From Clostridia bacterium (GTDB lineage: Bacteria; Bacillota; Clostridia; SK-Y3; JACMMQ01), in NCBI GenBank assembly GCA_014378955.1, contig JACMMQ010000302.1, positions 1 through 5,345 on the forward strand: 5,345 nucleotides of DNA, given 5' to 3'. The notes beneath the pieces are model-generated. The model did no database searches and was not told the origin of the DNA. It saw nothing but the letters and a program-made list of their open reading frames with translations. Both the position numbers and the translations under genes were made by a program. Shown here piece after piece: positions 4,628 through 5,345 of this stretch (position 1 is its first letter; each line of letters begins with the position of its first letter).

Positions 4628-5345
4628 AACACGTATCAAGTTTAGTTGGCAACGCTTCATAACCATCATTCAAAAAGAATTTATACAAATATCCCGTGAT
4701 AAATTCAGTGCGAGGGTGCCAATCGTGATGCCCGTTATGATGATGCTTCTTTTCGGGTATGCGGTCAATTCTGAAGTAAATAAGCTCACCACCGCTGTGT
4801 TCGACCAAGACAAAACACAAGAAAGTCGGCTGTATGTGGAGAAGTTTAAAAGCACAGGCTATTTTTTTATTCAACAAGAGGTCAATAGCGAAAGTGAAGT
4901 CAATGCGCTCATAGACAGTGGTAAAATTAAAACTGCCCTCATTATCCCAACGAATTTTGCACGTGATATCAAGTCTAATAAAAGTCCGACGCCACAGCTC
5001 ATTATTGATGGCTCTGACCCAACGGTTGCACGCACAGCGTTGTCAAGCGGCATGTCCATTTCGGGCAACTATTCCCTGGATTTAAGACAGCAATTTTTAA
5101 GTGATAAGGGCATGGGCGAGCTTCGTGCGCCGGGCGTTTCGCTCAATACAAAGGTGCGCTACAACCCCAATATGGAAAGCAACCGTTTTACCGTGCCAGG
5201 GCTTGTGGGGCTGATTATGCAAAATATTACCATCATGCTCACGGCATTTGCCTTGGTACGAGAAAAAGAACGTGGGACGATTGAACAGCTCATTGTTACC
5301 CCAATTAAGTCTATTGAGTTGATTTTGGGCAAGATGATTCCCTAT
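4620..5345 (+). CDS. ABC-2 type permease, YbhS/YbhR-like (3' end outside window)
   Basis: The frame is open from ATG 4620 to the window edge, giving 242 codons; the family usually has about 370-380 residues, so roughly the last third is missing. It starts MHKTRIKFSWQRFITIIQKE, an amphipathic N-terminal stretch before the first membrane helix (about 32-50, PVMMMLLFGYAV). A long extracytoplasmic domain follows (about 51-190, including TALIIPTNFARDI and PQLIIDGSDP). The second helix begins near 193 (VPGLVGLIMQNITIMLTAFAL), and the conserved loop REKERGTIEQLIVTPIKSIELILGK comes next. That loop is the hallmark of ABC-2 exporters of this group. The start overlaps the ATPase stop by 8 bases. Clusters of this kind often have a second permease next, which cannot be seen here. 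Substrate unknown. Confidence 0.92.
   Translation, partial: MHKTRIKFSWQRFITIIQKEFIQISRDKFSARVPIVMPVMMMLLFGYAVNSEVNKLTTAVFDQDKTQESRLYVEKFKSTGYFFIQQEVNSESEVNALIDSGKIKTALIIPTNFARDIKSNKSPTPQLIIDGSDPTVARTALSSGMSISGNYSLDLRQQFLSDKGMGELRAPGVSLNTKVRYNPNMESNRFTVPGLVGLIMQNITIMLTAFALVREKERGTIEQLIVTPIKSIELILGKMIPY

Noticed and set aside
4572..5068. Minus-strand open frames opposite the permease start and first domain
   Set aside because: They lie opposite a clear ABC-2 permease frame and show no domain or ribosome site.

Overview
The window looks like chromosome from a moderately low-GC member of the Firmicutes that probably has an outer membrane, with Negativicutes as my best guess. Strong AGGAGG-type ribosome sites, TTGACA/TATAAT-type promoters and the codon preferences point to Firmicutes. 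The outer membrane is inferred from the periplasmic adaptor at 2472-3827, which carries the R-x3-L-x6-S hairpin-tip motif used by adaptors that dock on TolC-type outer-membrane channels. I cannot name the genus.

Left part, minus strand (about 66-1680). One gene (66-1316) encodes a soluble protein with PRC-barrel-like segments, an MgtE N-terminal domain and a CBS pair, but without the MgtE membrane channel. It is probably a cytoplasmic metal- or nucleotide-sensing protein. It has a long upstream region with two candidate promoters. The distal one is overlapped by a Fur-like box. The leader also holds alternative hairpins, a weak AU-rich terminator-like element, a 22-codon upstream reading frame and a hairpin that could mask the ribosome site.

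Middle (about 1506-1813). This is a divergent intergenic region. On the plus side it has a near-consensus promoter whose start point is covered by a 16/20 palindrome, the probable operator of the TetR-family regulator encoded next to it.

Right part, plus strand (1814 to the window end). It is a tight operon: TetR-family repressor, lipoprotein HlyD/YbhG-like membrane fusion protein, YbhF/DrrA-like ABC ATPase, then an ABC-2 permease cut by the window edge. Gaps are 1 and 11 bases, followed by an 8-base overlap. The order regulator, adaptor, ATPase, permease matches the E. coli ybiH(cecR)-ybhG-ybhF-ybhS-ybhR cluster. The likely picture is a self-regulated tripartite exporter of small hydrophobic or toxic compounds: ATPase and permease in the inner membrane, adaptor in the periplasm, and a TolC-like channel not encoded in view. 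The most striking detail is in the adaptor: its coiled-coil arms are built from 26-residue repeats, three going out and three coming back, with glycines placed in exact mirror register around the hairpin tip.
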